DNA of 64,000 bases from Paenibacillus aceti (GCF_003614185.1 NZ_KZ987724.1:3996107-4060106); one strand, 5' to 3'. Counted from the stretch's first letter, positions 26,104 through 35,416 are shown. Translations and numbers: made by a program. Notes: generated from the letters alone by a model not told the origin.

Positions 26104-27489
26104 TCATATAGGGGATTGATCGACTGAATATCTGCAGCGCCCTTTTCGCTTCGCTTCATACATCGCTTCATCCGCCTTGCTGATCATCTGCTCCAAATCT
26201 CCACATCCGTCTGGAGAGTAGTGGATACCGATGCTGGCTGACGCATGCAGCTGATGCTCGTTGCAATGGAATGGCTCGGACAGGCTGGCATTAATCCGCT
26301 CGGCGACCTTCCTGGCCAGATTCTCATCGCTATTCACCAGCAGAATCAGGAACTCATCCCCTCCGAGTCGACAGATCAGGTCACTCTCGCGGATTTGCCG
26401 GGATAACCGCCTGGCGATCTCCTGCAGCAGCCGATCTCCCGCATAATGTCCATATGTATCGTTGATGCTCTTGAAATTGTCCAGATCGATGAACATTAAC
26501 GCTATACTTCCGACGCTTTCATTGATATATTGCTGGAGCCTCATATGAAAAAAAGCGCGATTGGGTAGTCCCGTCAAATCATCATGATAGGCCAGGTACT
26601 CCATGCACTCTTCACGCTCTTTGCTATCCGTAATATCAATGATCACCCCTTCGAGCTGGACAAGATGACCGAGCTCATTCAATTGCGGCGTGCCACGAAC
26701 CTGAACCCAGTAAATTTCCCCATCGATATGGCGCAGTCGGCATTCCAAGAGGACCTCTTTTCTCCGCATAATCATCTCCTTCTGCGAGTGCTGGACTAGC
26801 GGTATATCCGCCGGATCAACCAGCTTGAGCAGGGTCCGGAAGTCGGTAAGCGCCTCCGCTGGCAGTCCTGTCAACCGTCTAATCCCTGGCGACAGAATAA
26901 GCTGAGAGGAACCGAGGTCATAGACCCAGGCGGTGATATCGATGCTCTCCAGAATATGATTGATGCTCGTAAGTCCGCGCTCGGATTTGCTCCATCGGCC
27001 CTTTATGAAATGGATCAGCACCCAGGAGAAGACCACCACATACAGGACGAACATCGCTACGTAAATCATATTATTGTGCTCCGAGCCCGCAGCCATCCCC
27101 GCCCGGCGCAAGACAGCGAACCAATAAATCGCGGTGCTTAGATACAGAAGGCTTGAGAATAATACAATGCGGATATCGAGATAGATCAAGCTCACCAAGA
27201 GAGCGATACTAAGCAGAATGAAGCTGTACGGACTCAAATAAGCGGCGGATAAGGCTAGGATGAAAACATAGGGGGAGCATACCATGGAAATCATGGTGAG
27301 CACGGGATAGCGTCGTCCCAGCACAATCAGAAGCAGCACGCTACCCAAGGCGACACTCACGGGCAAGGGCAAAGCGGAGATATCTCCCCTCGCTATGAAA
27401 TGGACCCCCAAGGATATAAGATAGAAGCCGCATAATATTTTTAACAATACTTCATTTTTGGAATGAACATCATGCACTCTGCTCATCAT
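26104..27489 (-). CDS. Membrane PAS-GGDEF diguanylate cyclase
   Basis: 461 residues. About six membrane helices fill residues 10-165. A PAS domain (~185-290) ends with the PAC motif IDGEIYWVQVRG. A GGDEF domain (~295-455) follows, opening with YHDDLTGLPNRAFF and containing an intact RLGGDEFL (GGDEF at ~376), so the cyclase site looks active. No RxxD inhibitory-site motif is evident five residues upstream. It should make c-di-GMP from GTP at the membrane in response to an unknown signal. It is a single-gene unit. Its product is the ligand of the three riboswitches in this window. Confidence 0.93.
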   Translation of the reverse strand: MMSRVHDVHSKNEVLLKILCGFYLISLGVHFIARGDISALPLPVSVALGSVLLLIVLGRRYPVLTMISMVCSPYVFILALSAAYLSPYSFILLSIALLVSLIYLDIRIVLFSSLLYLSTAIYWFAVLRRAGMAAGSEHNNMIYVAMFVLYVVVFSWVLIHFIKGRWSKSERGLTSINHILESIDITAWVYDLGSSQLILSPGIRRLTGLPAEALTDFRTLLKLVDPADIPLVQHSQKEMIMRRKEVLLECRLRHIDGEIYWVQVRGTPQLNELGHLVQLEGVIIDITDSKEREECMEYLAYHDDLTGLPNRAFFHMRLQQYINESVGSIALMFIDLDNFKSINDTYGHYAGDRLLQEIARRLSRQIRESDLICRLGGDEFLILLVNSDENLARKVAERINASLSEPFHCNEHQLHASASIGIHYSPDGCGDLEQMISKADEAMYEAKRKGRCRYSVDQSPI

Positions 27490-27683
27490 TCAATCCACGC
27501 TCTCCCAAAAAAATAGTTAAAAAGAACTAGTCCATCTATTTTCCATATTACACCTTCCACATCGATATAGATACCATTTCCTGCGAAATCATCCTCTATT
27601 CCTTTCATTCCAGGGTAAGGTCTACCCTCTAATGGAAACTTGTCATGATCCAAGGCCGAGACTTAAGTCCCTGAGCAATAAAA

Positions 27684-27707
27684 GAAGACCGCAAGCTTGC
27701 GGTCTTC
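27684..27707 (-). terminator. Terminator of the small secreted protein gene
   Basis: A perfect 24-base palindrome, GAAGACCGCAAG/CTTGCGGTCTTC, is followed on the minus strand by TTTTATTG. Confidence 0.85.
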
Positions 27708-27729
27708 TTCCATTTATAGAACCTTGATC

Positions 27730-28251
27730 TTAAGGAATATATTGCTGAACGATCGAAGTGATCTGTCCATCCTCAATCGTAATATGATACGGGAAGTTGC
27801 TAAGATCGATGATGTCACGTTGCCCGAACTTGGTTATCAATTTGTCGAGGCTGATCGGCTCATTCCAGGATATATCGCTATCGATCCCGTTACGATCATA
27901 AATTTGCATCAGCACCTCTGCGTGAGCAGCAACAGGATAAGTCACCAGAGTCTCATCATCATTTACGATATAATAATCATCCAATGGCCCGTCGATCCCA
28001 GCGTCCGGCTCGTATTTCGCAAAAGCCTCTTTCGCAGCTTCCCCTTCATACCAATCAATCGGGTCCACTACGGCCTGAACGCCATTTCCGTCCGCGCGGA
28101 GCTCATGGATGTAGACTGTCTCAGACTGGATGCCAGGCTTGGCAGTATACGGTCTATATGCGGGCTCTGCAGCCTCGGAATTCGATGCCATCGAGGACGA
28201 CATCACCACAATCAGCAGCAGAGGAATCAGTAATAATGTTAACTTCTTCAT
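27730..28251 (-). CDS. Small secreted protein of unknown function
   Basis: 173 residues from the ATG at 28251, chosen because the residues then give a clean signal peptide (KK, hydrophobic core LLLIPLLLIVVMSSS, cleavage likely after SEA near residue 27). An in-frame ATG 25 codons upstream would place charged residues before it. The mature part is acidic, has no cysteines or lipobox, and includes VDPIDWYEGEAAKEAFAKYEPD, DDYYIVNDDETLVTYP and HITIEDGQITSIVQQYIP. I do not recognise a domain. The end pattern resembles small Firmicute secreted proteins of unknown role. It has its own terminator. Confidence 0.72.
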   Translation of the reverse strand: MKKLTLLLIPLLLIVVMSSSMASNSEAAEPAYRPYTAKPGIQSETVYIHELRADGNGVQAVVDPIDWYEGEAAKEAFAKYEPDAGIDGPLDDYYIVNDDETLVTYPVAAHAEVLMQIYDRNGIDSDISWNEPISLDKLITKFGQRDIIDLSNFPYHITIEDGQITSIVQQYIP

Positions 28252-28461
28252 GTTCTCATCCCACCCTTTTTCCAGTTCAAAAGAAAATACAACTTTTATT
28301 ACCTTTATTATATTACCTACACGCAAAAAAGGATCACAACAAAGTTAAAAGGGATGACAAAATCTTAATTCTAAAAAAATTAAAGAAATTTTTTATCATA
28401 TTTGGTACATTAGTATTAGTTCTTAAGATACATATACAAAATGGTAAAGGAGATCTTCAGC

Positions 28462-29208
28462 ATGAGCAGTAAACAGTCTCATAATAAGGTTGCCCTCATC
28501 ACAGGGGCCAGCCGGGGAATTGGAAAGGCGATCGCGCTTGAATTTGCCAAGGCCGGCATCCACGTCCTGATCAACTATTACGGTGATGATAAAGAAGCGA
28601 TTGAGGTCAAGCATCAGGCGGAAGCCTATGGTGTCCAGGCAGAGATATTCCATGGCGATGTCAGCGATCGGCAGCAGGTAGAGCAAATGTTCAAGGAGCT
28701 TGACCGTTTATTCGGCCAGATCGATATTCTGGTGAACAATGCCGGCATCGCCAAGACCGCCAAGATCACCGAAATGACCGACGAGGAGTGGGATCAAATG
28801 ATCCGCATCCATCTATACGGCGCCTTCTACACGTCACGTGAAGCGGCCCGGCGGATGCTGCCGCTCAAATCGGGCAAGATCATCAACGTCACCTCCGATC
28901 TGGCCAGCCAGGGGGCAGCGGAGCTATCCCATTACGCTGCGGCCAAAGGCGGAGTAACTGCTCTGACCAAATCTTTGGCCCGCGAGCTGGCTCCCTATAT
29001 CCTGGTCAATGCTGTAGCGCCCGGCGGGACATTCACAGATGTCCGATCCTCGCTGGAGGAGAGCCATAGCAATTCCCGTTATTTGCTGGGACGGCTGGCA
29101 TTTCCCCAAGAGATCGCCAAGTCCGTGTTGTTCCTCGCCTCTGATGATGCGAGCATGTTCACCGGACAGGTATTGGGAGCGAATGGCGGTAGTGTGATGA
29201 ATGGATAG
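28462..29208 (+). CDS. SDR-family oxidoreductase (FabG-like)
   Basis: 248 residues from the ATG at 28462 with AAAGGAG upstream; an earlier in-frame ATG would overlap this site. It is a classical short-chain dehydrogenase: TGASRGIG binds NAD(P), NNAG follows, the catalytic Ser is in VTSDLASQG, and YAAAKGG is the YxxxK pair. VAPGGTFTD is the usual post-active-site motif. It resembles 3-oxoacyl-ACP reductase and glucose dehydrogenase-type enzymes; the substrate cannot be told. It stands alone with its own terminator. Confidence 0.92.
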   Translation: MSSKQSHNKVALITGASRGIGKAIALEFAKAGIHVLINYYGDDKEAIEVKHQAEAYGVQAEIFHGDVSDRQQVEQMFKELDRLFGQIDILVNNAGIAKTAKITEMTDEEWDQMIRIHLYGAFYTSREAARRMLPLKSGKIINVTSDLASQGAAELSHYAAAKGGVTALTKSLARELAPYILVNAVAPGGTFTDVRSSLEESHSNSRYLLGRLAFPQEIAKSVLFLASDDASMFTGQVLGANGGSVMNG

Positions 29209-29260
29209 GAAATTTTACGATCACTCACAACAAAATAGGGGACACTGCGCTCCTGTCTAT

Positions 29261-29304
29261 AACACCTCTGAGCCGCTTTGGGAAGCGGTTCCAGGGGTGT
29301 TTTT
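29261..29304 (+). terminator. Rho-independent terminator
   Basis: AACACCTCTG pairs with CAGGGGTGTT around an inner AGCCGCTT/AAGCGGTT stem, followed by a T run. It ends the SDR transcript. Confidence 0.9.
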
Positions 29305-29444
29305 GGTATGGAGTGATTTCCATTTCTTCTCTTTCATTGTAATGGTGTCATGGTTTAACGAGGGAAAGCAAGTATTTGAAACGTTCATAAAATCGTAATA
29401 AATTGATAGTGAAAGTTTATTTTATCGGGAAGGATGTATTGAAT

Positions 29445-30563
29445 ATGCGTGTTGGAATTCCCAAAGAGATCAAGAACAACGAGAATCGGGTTGGCATTAC
29501 ACCTGCTGGTGTAAAGACGCTTGTAGGTGCCGGACATGAGGTGGCAGTAGAGAGATCTGCCGGAATTGGAAGCGGATTCAACGATGAGGAATACAGAAGC
29601 AGCGGCGCCGTCATCATGGATAGTGCTGCGGAAGTATGGGGCTTCGCAGATATGATCATGAAGGTAAAAGAACCGCTCCCCGAGGAATTCGAATTCTTCA
29701 GAGAAGGCTTGATTCTGTTCACTTATCTGCACTTGGCTCCCGAACCTGAGTTAACCAAGGTGCTGCTAGCCAAGAAGGTTCACGCTGTCGCGTATGAAAC
29801 GGTGCAGCTGAACGATGGTACGCTGCCGCTGCTGACCCCCATGAGTGAAGTGGCTGGGCGAATGGCGGTGCAGATCGGAGCGCAGTTCCTCGAGAAGCCT
29901 TACGGCGGCAAAGGCGTGCTGCTCGGCGGCGTTCCCGGCGTACAGCAGGCGGAAGTGGTTATCATCGGCGGCGGAGTCGTCGGTACGAATGCTGCTAAGG
30001 TAGCGCTCGGGATGGGGGCGCATGTCACCATTCTGGATCTCAATGCTAACCGACTGAGATATCTCGACGATATCTTCGAGAGGAAAGTTGCTACGCTCAT
30101 GTCCGATGCCTATCATATCGAACAGGCTGTAGCCAAAGCCGATCTTGTCATCGGTGCCGTGCTGATTCCTGGCTCCAGAGCGCCGAAGCTGGTGAAGGAT
30201 TATATGGTTCAGCAAATGACAGAAGGCTCCGTCATTATCGATGTGGCGATTGACCAGGGCGGCTCGATTGAGACGATCGACCGTGTAACGACACATGCTG
30301 AGCCCACTTATGTGAAGCATGGAGTAGTTCATTACGCTGTGGCTAATATGCCGGGGGCGGTAGCTCGCACTTCAACGCTCGCATTGACGAATGTCACTAC
30401 TCCTTACGCAGTGAAGATTGCCAATCAGGGGCTTGAAGCCTGCGCCAAGCGCTTCTCTGAAGTGGCGAAGGGCATTAACGTATACGATGGACATGTCACC
30501 AATCCGGGCGTTGCTGAGAGCCTGGGCTACGAATATATCAAATTCGAAGATTTGGTCCATTAA
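29445..30563 (+). CDS. ald: Alanine dehydrogenase
   Basis: 372 residues from the ATG at 29445 ([17 protein letters not shown]), where the family normally starts; AAGGAT lies upstream. The N-terminal AlaDh/PNT domain includes MKVKEPLP with the substrate-binding lysine and [11 protein letters not shown] with the catalytic histidine. The NAD-binding domain has [18 protein letters not shown], and [16 protein letters not shown] is the C-terminal family motif. It interconverts L-alanine and pyruvate plus ammonia with NAD. In spore formers it supports alanine use and sporulation. Monocistronic. Confidence 0.96.
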   Translation: MRVGIPKEIKNNENRVGITPAGVKTLVGAGHEVAVERSAGIGSGFNDEEYRSSGAVIMDSAAEVWGFADMIMKVKEPLPEEFEFFREGLILFTYLHLAPEPELTKVLLAKKVHAVAYETVQLNDGTLPLLTPMSEVAGRMAVQIGAQFLEKPYGGKGVLLGGVPGVQQAEVVIIGGGVVGTNAAKVALGMGAHVTILDLNANRLRYLDDIFERKVATLMSDAYHIEQAVAKADLVIGAVLIPGSRAPKLVKDYMVQQMTEGSVIIDVAIDQGGSIETIDRVTTHAEPTYVKHGVVHYAVANMPGAVARTSTLALTNVTTPYAVKIANQGLEACAKRFSEVAKGINVYDGHVTNPGVAESLGYEYIKFEDLVH

Positions 30564-30709
30564 ACACAACATTACACTACGATATAGCATCTATATTTCA
30601 TAGTTTTCATTACTCCAACCAACTAACTGCCCTCCTTAGAATTTGCAAGCTCAATAGCATCCTAGTTTCTTCCTCACGTTCAAAATCGCGATCTGCTCAT
30701 CAATGAAGC

Positions 30710-30743
30710 AAGGACCGCCGACGAATATTCGCCAGCGGTCCTT
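30710..30743. terminator. Hairpin between convergent ald and mhqD-like genes
   Basis: AAGGACCGC and GCGGTCCTT form a 9-base-pair stem with a long AT-containing loop. T runs are weak on both sides, so terminator function is likely but not certain. Confidence 0.5.
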
Positions 30744-30762
30744 AGTTTATGCTGAGTTTAAT

Positions 30763-31371
30763 TTATGCAAAATTCCGACGGTACCAGTTAGCTGCAGCAT
30801 CTACTTCTGTAGGAGACAGCTGATGGCCGAAATGCTCCCAATGCACTTCTACTTGTGCGCCAGCCTCTGTGAACAATTGCTTCAATTCCTCCGTCTCCTT
30901 CGCCGGAGAAATCGGATCATTCGTTCCAGCCCCCATGAAGATCGGGACGCCGGCCAGCTCTGGAAGCTCGATACCTCGGCGTGAAACCATAGGATGATGC
31001 AATATCGCGCCACGCAAGGTATCTTTATAATGGAATAGCAGCGATCCTGCGATATTCGCGCCATTTGAATAACCAATGGCCACAATATTGCTGCGGTCAA
31101 ATTGGTACTCGGCAGCCGCCTGATCGAGGAAATCATGGAGTTCCTTCGTGCGGAAGACCAGATCCTCCTCATCGAACACGCCCTCTGCCAAGCGGCGGAA
31201 GAAGCGCGGCATGCCATTCTCAAGCACATTTCCTCTTACACTGAGCACTGAGGAACCGGGATTGATCATCTGAGCCAGAGGCAACAGATCGCGTTCATTC
31301 CCTCCGGTACCGTGCAAGAGCAGCAGTACCGGAGCGTTGGAATCGGAGCCTTTCTGGAAGATATGCTTCAT
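30763..31371 (-). CDS. mhqD: MhqD-like carboxylesterase/phospholipase (alpha/beta hydrolase)
   Basis: 202 residues from the ATG at 31371, which overlaps the stop of the dioxygenase gene (TAATG) and follows GGAGG. The alpha/beta hydrolase triad is visible: LHGTGGNE oxyanion loop, nucleophile in GYSNGAN, Asp in GTNDPISP and His in HFGHQLS. It matches the MhqD group, part of the MhqR regulon in Bacillus that protects against quinones and hydroquinone-like compounds. The exact substrate is not established. Last gene of the mhqP-mhqO-mhqD-like order. Confidence 0.88.
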   Translation of the reverse strand: MKHIFQKGSDSNAPVLLLLHGTGGNERDLLPLAQMINPGSSVLSVRGNVLENGMPRFFRRLAEGVFDEEDLVFRTKELHDFLDQAAAEYQFDRSNIVAIGYSNGANIAGSLLFHYKDTLRGAILHHPMVSRRGIELPELAGVPIFMGAGTNDPISPAKETEELKQLFTEAGAQVEVHWEHFGHQLSPTEVDAAANWYRRNFA

Positions 31372-32315
31372 TATTGGTCCTCCTTCAGCACCCGAACTTC
31401 GAAGTTTTCCAGATGCTGTTCGATCAATTCGCGATGCTCTTCGTACCAAGCTGGCAGCATCAGCTTCTCGCCCAATCGCTCCTTCTCTTCATCACGAGTA
31501 AAGCCTGGAGGATCTGTAGCGATCTCGAACAATATGCCGCCTGGCTCCCGGAAGTAGAGGGCATTGAAGTATTGACGATCGACAACTGGAGTAGGGTGAA
31601 GTCCGCTCGCCGATACCTTGGTGCGCCACTCAGCATGCTCTGCATCATCCTTAGCCCGCCATGCGATATGGTGAACTGTGCCTGCTCCGGCTTTTCCTGC
31701 AGGTACAGTACCCATGTTCAGGTCGATGATATTGCCGATTTCGCCAAAGCCTTTGTAACGGGCATAGGCGCCTTCTACACCGACTTTTTCCAGACCGAGT
31801 ACACTTTCCAGTACGATTGCCGTTTGTTCTGGCATGGTGCTGTACAACACCGCGCCGCCAAATCCCATAATCGCTTTGTCAGCCGGTACCCCGCCGAAGC
31901 TCCATGTGCTCTTAGGTCCCTTGCGTTCAACCAACTCAATTTGCAAGCCATCCTTATCTGTGAAATGCAAGGATTTCTCGGAGAATCTGTTTCTTTCCGT
32001 GAACGATACGTTGAATTTCTTCAACCGCTCGGTCCAGAAATCCAACGATCCTTCCGGAATGGCATAGGTCGTAATACCAACTTGACCGTTGCCGACAATA
32101 CCGCGGCGGGATTCCGGCCATGGGAAGAAGGTAATTACTGTTCCCGGATGACCCACTTCATCACCGAAGTAGAGATGATACACCTCTGGAGCGTCGAAAT
32201 TCACTGTTTTCTTAACCAATCGAAGTCCGAGTATGCCAGAATAGAAATCTGTCGTATCCTGTGCGCTTCTTACAAACGCTGTAATATGATGAATACCTGC
32301 TGTTGCTTTCACCAT
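31371..32315 (-). CDS. mhqO: MhqO-like ring-cleaving dioxygenase (VOC superfamily)
   Basis: 314 residues with two VOC modules. Metal ligands expected for extradiol/hydroquinone dioxygenases are visible: His in AGIHHITAF, His in TVHHIAW and Glu in ILFEIATDPPGF. The end PPGFTRDEEKERLGEKL and LPAWYEEHR is typical of the MhqO/MhqA family. It probably opens hydroquinone rings. AAGGAG precedes the ATG. Neighbours are a DoxX protein, an alpha/beta hydrolase and a MarR regulator, as in the Bacillus MhqR regulon. Confidence 0.92.
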   Translation of the reverse strand: MVKATAGIHHITAFVRSAQDTTDFYSGILGLRLVKKTVNFDAPEVYHLYFGDEVGHPGTVITFFPWPESRRGIVGNGQVGITTYAIPEGSLDFWTERLKKFNVSFTERNRFSEKSLHFTDKDGLQIELVERKGPKSTWSFGGVPADKAIMGFGGAVLYSTMPEQTAIVLESVLGLEKVGVEGAYARYKGFGEIGNIIDLNMGTVPAGKAGAGTVHHIAWRAKDDAEHAEWRTKVSASGLHPTPVVDRQYFNALYFREPGGILFEIATDPPGFTRDEEKERLGEKLMLPAWYEEHRELIEQHLENFEVRVLKEDQ

Positions 32316-32426
32316 GTGAATCCACTCCTTATTCCTATTTTTATTAGTCTGAGCTATTTAAATTAAACTCATGACTGCCTGGATGCAGACAGCCGGGCGA
32401 AATGTTGTTCCGATCGCTTATTCAAC

Positions 32427-32825
32427 TTATAAAATGGCATCCAGTGAATATGCTCCTGCACCGATCATGCTGACACCGATGACGACGGCAATAATCAGCA
32501 AGTTCATCTCGTAACCATTCGATGTGTTCCAGTATCCATTCTTACCATGTACGGAAATAATCGCGAACAGCATCGTGATTGCAATCAATCCTCCAGCGAT
32601 TGGGGTGAACAGCCCTGCTGCAAATAGCAGACCGCCGACAAACTCACCTAGTCCAGCCATCAGAGCCATTAGAACGCCCGGCTTCAAGCCAAGTGAATCC
32701 ATCCAGCCCCCTGTACCTTTCAAGCCGTAACCGCCGAACCAACCGAATAATTTCTGCGCACCATGCGCGATGAAGGATACCCCTACCACTAATCGGATTA
32801 TTAATAAACCTAATGCTATACTCAC
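32427..32825 (-). CDS. mhqP: DoxX-family membrane protein (MhqP/CatD-like)
   Basis: 132 residues from a GTG start with AAAAGGAG upstream. It has four membrane helices and the DoxX signature HGAQKLFGWFGGYGLKG near residue 22, followed by GLGEFVGGLLFAAGLFTPIA. DoxX proteins in thiol and quinone stress operons are thought to form membrane oxidoreductase complexes. The ATCTT-N6-AAGAT palindrome 40 bases upstream matches one before the MarR gene. The mhqP symbol is by context and homology. Confidence 0.85.
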   Translation of the reverse strand: MSIALGLLIIRLVVGVSFIAHGAQKLFGWFGGYGLKGTGGWMDSLGLKPGVLMALMAGLGEFVGGLLFAAGLFTPIAGGLIAITMLFAIISVHGKNGYWNTSNGYEMNLLIIAVVIGVSMIGAGAYSLDAIL

Positions 32826-32864
32826 CTTAAAAACTCCTTTTCATGTTAATTTATTTAGTTTAAG

Positions 32865-32882
32865 AATCTTTGTATTAAGATA
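32865..32882. promoter_or_regulatory. Candidate MhqR operator before the DoxX gene
   Basis: AATCTT-TGTATT-AAGATA is an inverted repeat with a 6-base centre, 40 bases upstream of the DoxX start. It has the same layout as the site at 33403-33420 and resembles the TATCTcgAAttCgAGATA-type operator known for Bacillus MhqR. Confidence 0.6.
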
Positions 32883-32891
32883 TATGGCGTG

Positions 32892-32917
32892 AAAAAAGGG
32901 ATACTCCCTTCATTTTT
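32892..32917. terminator. Terminator of the MarR gene
   Basis: AAGGGA-TAC-TCCCTT with A6 on one side and T7 on the other, so it works in either direction. It lies just after the MarR stop codon on the minus strand. Confidence 0.8.
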
Positions 32918-32925
32918 TTAATGAG

Positions 32926-33366
32926 CTATTTATATCCCTCTTGAGCATACTTACCCAACTTCTTCAACAAAGATGCTGCCTGCTGCTGCTCCTCCAAAGT
33001 CAATCCAGCTACCGATTGCTCGATGGTATCCACATGATGGGGGAATACTTCTTCAATGAACTTAGCGCCCTCATCTGTTATTTCAGCATAAATACATCGG
33101 CGATCCTCCGTAGAAGCATTGCGACGCACAAACCCTTTCTGAACAAGCTTATCTACAACATAAGTTATATTGCCACTGCTCATCAGCACCTTATCGCCAA
33201 TCCGTTGAATAGGCTGCGCTCCCTTGTGATACAATAACTCAAGTACGCCGAATTCGGTACGGGTTAAGCCATGCTCGCGAATGTTACGGTCACTGATCGC
33301 ATTTACCCACTGGCTCGCCCGGGATAGAGCAATGAACAAATTCAAGGCAACATCTTTCTTGTTCAT
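32926..33366 (-). CDS. mhqR: MarR-family regulator (MhqR-like)
   Basis: 146 residues from the ATG at 33366, preceded by AAAGGAGG; an upstream in-frame ATG is too far from it. The winged helix-turn-helix covers TRTEFGVLELLYHKGAQPIQRIGDKVLMSSGNITYVVDKL, and the wing is NASTEDRRCIYAEIT. It resembles MhqR, which represses quinone detoxification genes and is released by quinones without needing a conserved redox cysteine; none is seen here. The palindrome at 33403-33420 suggests autoregulation. Confidence 0.88.
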   Translation of the reverse strand: MNKKDVALNLFIALSRASQWVNAISDRNIREHGLTRTEFGVLELLYHKGAQPIQRIGDKVLMSSGNITYVVDKLVQKGFVRRNASTEDRRCIYAEITDEGAKFIEEVFPHHVDTIEQSVAGLTLEEQQQAASLLKKLGKYAQEGYK

Positions 33367-33402
33367 ATGAGCTTCCTCCTTTCCATTAACCTCGACATAA
33401 AG

Positions 33403-33420
33403 TATCTTGATATAAAGGTA
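33403..33420. promoter_or_regulatory. Candidate MhqR operator before the MarR gene
   Basis: TATCTT-GATATA-AAGGTA, an inverted repeat with a 6-base centre, starts 37 bases upstream of the MarR start codon and is shared with the DoxX upstream region. Confidence 0.6.
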
Positions 33421-33548
33421 ATACAAATGTTTTCATCTGTCAACACCTTCGGTTAAAGTTTTTTGAGATGCTTATATGCCACCTGTTGGTGACGGATCAG
33501 TACGTGTGGTCTGATGGATCATCGGTAGTAGTTGGGCGAATGTTCTTA

Positions 33549-33735
33549 CGTAACGAAACTGTGGATAGCTATTGGTGCCAAAAAGAGATTTCTCGAATTC
33601 TAACGAAACGTGGTATCGCTATTGGAGCAAATTAGGGGTTAAAAGCCGGGATGCCCTCCTAATAACGATATAGTGTACCGTTAAAATTATTTTATCGTTG
33701 TTTTTGAGTAAATAGCGTTCTGTAGTTTCGTTAGA
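33549..33735. repeat. Repeat family B, copy 2
   Basis: TAACGAAACTGTGGATAGCTATT and a second copy from 33601 are followed by two inverted copies: a degraded one around 33665-33688 (AATAACGATATAGTGTACCGTTA) and AAATAGCG to GTTTCGTTAGA ending at 33735. This is the F-F-R-R layout of the other family B copies. It lies in the 690-base divergent region between the MarR and MFS genes; no gene was seen there. Confidence 0.75.
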
Positions 33736-33819
33736 GCTCGGGCCCCGTTGCGTGGGTGTTGGAATGTTGGTGGTAGTGGTACTCGCCAATGGGTGCAACG
33801 TGCTCACGCGCGCGCTCAT

Positions 33820-34001
33820 AAGTGCTTATTTACAACTATATTGCTCCATCATGCTCTATATAGTAGAAATAGCTGCTGAAGTGCAATTATTTGGATGAAT
33901 TCTCCCATTATTAAAGATAAAGTAGGGAAATAGTTGCATGGGTACAGCTATTTTCTGATTCCGAGGCTGAATCCCCTGGGATAAGTGTACTTTTGCAACT
34001 A
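33820..34001. repeat. Repeat family C, copy 2
   Basis: Bounded by AAGTGCTTATTTACAACTA and AAGTGTACTTTTGCAACTA, with TTATTTGGATGAATTCTCC and CTATTTTCTGATTCCGAG blocks in the same order and spacing as the copy at 19338-19519. It directly precedes the MFS promoter region. Confidence 0.7.
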
Positions 34002-34113
34002 TCGACGATATGAAGCGGCAGGGCACTTCCCACGGCCCTTTTTTCGCGTATAATATATAACTGTTCCTATCCGTATTCTAATATATATGAAATAGAAAGG
34101 TTGAAAGCTTACT

Positions 34114-35319
34114 ATGAACTCACCACAAGTCATTGCCGCGGAGAGGACGGCTGCTAAGGAGCGATTTCCCATCGCGCTGATCTCCTTAACGGTGGGCGCC
34201 TTCGCAATCGGCATGACCGAATTTGTAATAATGGGGCTGCTGCCGAATGTTGCGGAGGATCTGAACGTCACGATCTCATCGGCCGGACAGCTGATTACCG
34301 CTTATGCGATGGGCGTAGCCATCGGGGCTCCGATCCTGACGATGCTGACCCATAGACTTCCGCAGAAGCTGCTGCTCTGCTTGCTCATGATCCTGTTTAT
34401 TCTAGGCAACGGCATCTCCGCCTTCGCCCCTAATTATGGCTTCCTGATGGCCGCACGCATCATAACGGCATTGACGCATGGCACCTTCTTCGGTGTCGGG
34501 GCGGTGATCGCCGCCGGGCTTGTCCGACCGGACAGGAAGGCCGGCGCCGTATCGATTATGATGGCTGGACTGACCATCGCCAACATCATCGGCGTACCGT
34601 TCGGCACCTTCGTCGGCCAGCATATGGGCTGGCGAGCTTCCTTCGGCGCAATCGCCATTGCCGGAGTGATCGCTTTATCAGGAATCATATTATTCATTCC
34701 GAAACGGAAGTCAGAACAAGCCAGCAACATGGGCGCGCAATTGAAAGCCTTGGTACAGCCTAAATTACTGTTCTTCCTGCTGATCTGTGCACTCGGCAAC
34801 TCCAGCTTATTCACGGTATTCACTTATATCGCACCGATGCTGCAGCAGATCACCGGCTTCGCTGAGCATAGTGTAACCTGGATTCTTGTGCTATTCGGCT
34901 GCGGGGTCACCATCGGAAATATCATCGGCGGCAGGCTGGCCGACTGGAAGCTGATGCCTTCCATTCTCGGCACCTATCTGGTTATTTGCGTTCTACTTAC
35001 CATCTTCACTTTTACCATCCAACAACCGATACTGGCCGTCATCACGATCTTCCTGTGGGGCGCTGCTTCCTTCAGCATTATGCCGGGGCTGCAGATCAAG
35101 ATTATGAGCCTGGCAGAGGCTGCGCCAGCATTGGCCTCCACTTCAAGCCATTCCGCTGGCAACTTGGGCAATGCCTGTGGCGCTTTTATCGGGGGGCTTG
35201 TAATCACCCATTTGGGGCTCCCTTCACTGCCGTGGGTAGGCGCACTGCTCGCCGCTTCGGCTCTGATACTCGGATCGGTCAGTTATATGTTGGAACGTAG
35301 GCAGAGCGGAACCGCATAA
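34114..35319 (+). CDS. MFS transporter, DHA1-type drug/metabolite efflux
   Basis: 401 residues with 12 predicted membrane helices. GMTEFVIMGLLPNVAEDLNVTISSAGQLITAYAMGVAIGAPI matches the opening of the AraJ/YdhP/PbuE-like efflux group; motif C-like glycine patterns occur in helix 5 (GLTIANIIGVPFGTFVG). It probably exports a small molecule or drug using the proton gradient. The substrate is not evident. It is monocistronic, with AAAGG about 13 bases before the ATG. Confidence 0.9.
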   Translation: MNSPQVIAAERTAAKERFPIALISLTVGAFAIGMTEFVIMGLLPNVAEDLNVTISSAGQLITAYAMGVAIGAPILTMLTHRLPQKLLLCLLMILFILGNGISAFAPNYGFLMAARIITALTHGTFFGVGAVIAAGLVRPDRKAGAVSIMMAGLTIANIIGVPFGTFVGQHMGWRASFGAIAIAGVIALSGIILFIPKRKSEQASNMGAQLKALVQPKLLFFLLICALGNSSLFTVFTYIAPMLQQITGFAEHSVTWILVLFGCGVTIGNIIGGRLADWKLMPSILGTYLVICVLLTIFTFTIQQPILAVITIFLWGAASFSIMPGLQIKIMSLAEAAPALASTSSHSAGNLGNACGAFIGGLVITHLGLPSLPWVGALLAASALILGSVSYMLERRQSGTA

Positions 35320-35373
35320 TACCGCATCATCTGATTATTTTACCAAACACATCTAAATGTCTAACGCAAAATA

Positions 35374-35405
35374 GGGGAGCCCTGTGGTTCATCACAGAGT
35401 TCCCC
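35374..35405. terminator. Bidirectional terminator between MFS and ABC permease genes
   Basis: GGGGA/TCCCC and CTGTG/CACAG arms with a small internal loop lie between two convergent genes. On the minus strand TATTTTG follows; on the plus strand a pyrimidine-rich stretch follows. Confidence 0.7.
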
Positions 35406-35416
35406 CTTCTCTTCTT

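Noticed and set aside
29209-29444. Possible small protein gene between the SDR and ald genes
   Set aside because: The candidate frame runs through a clear rho-independent terminator and has no ribosome site.
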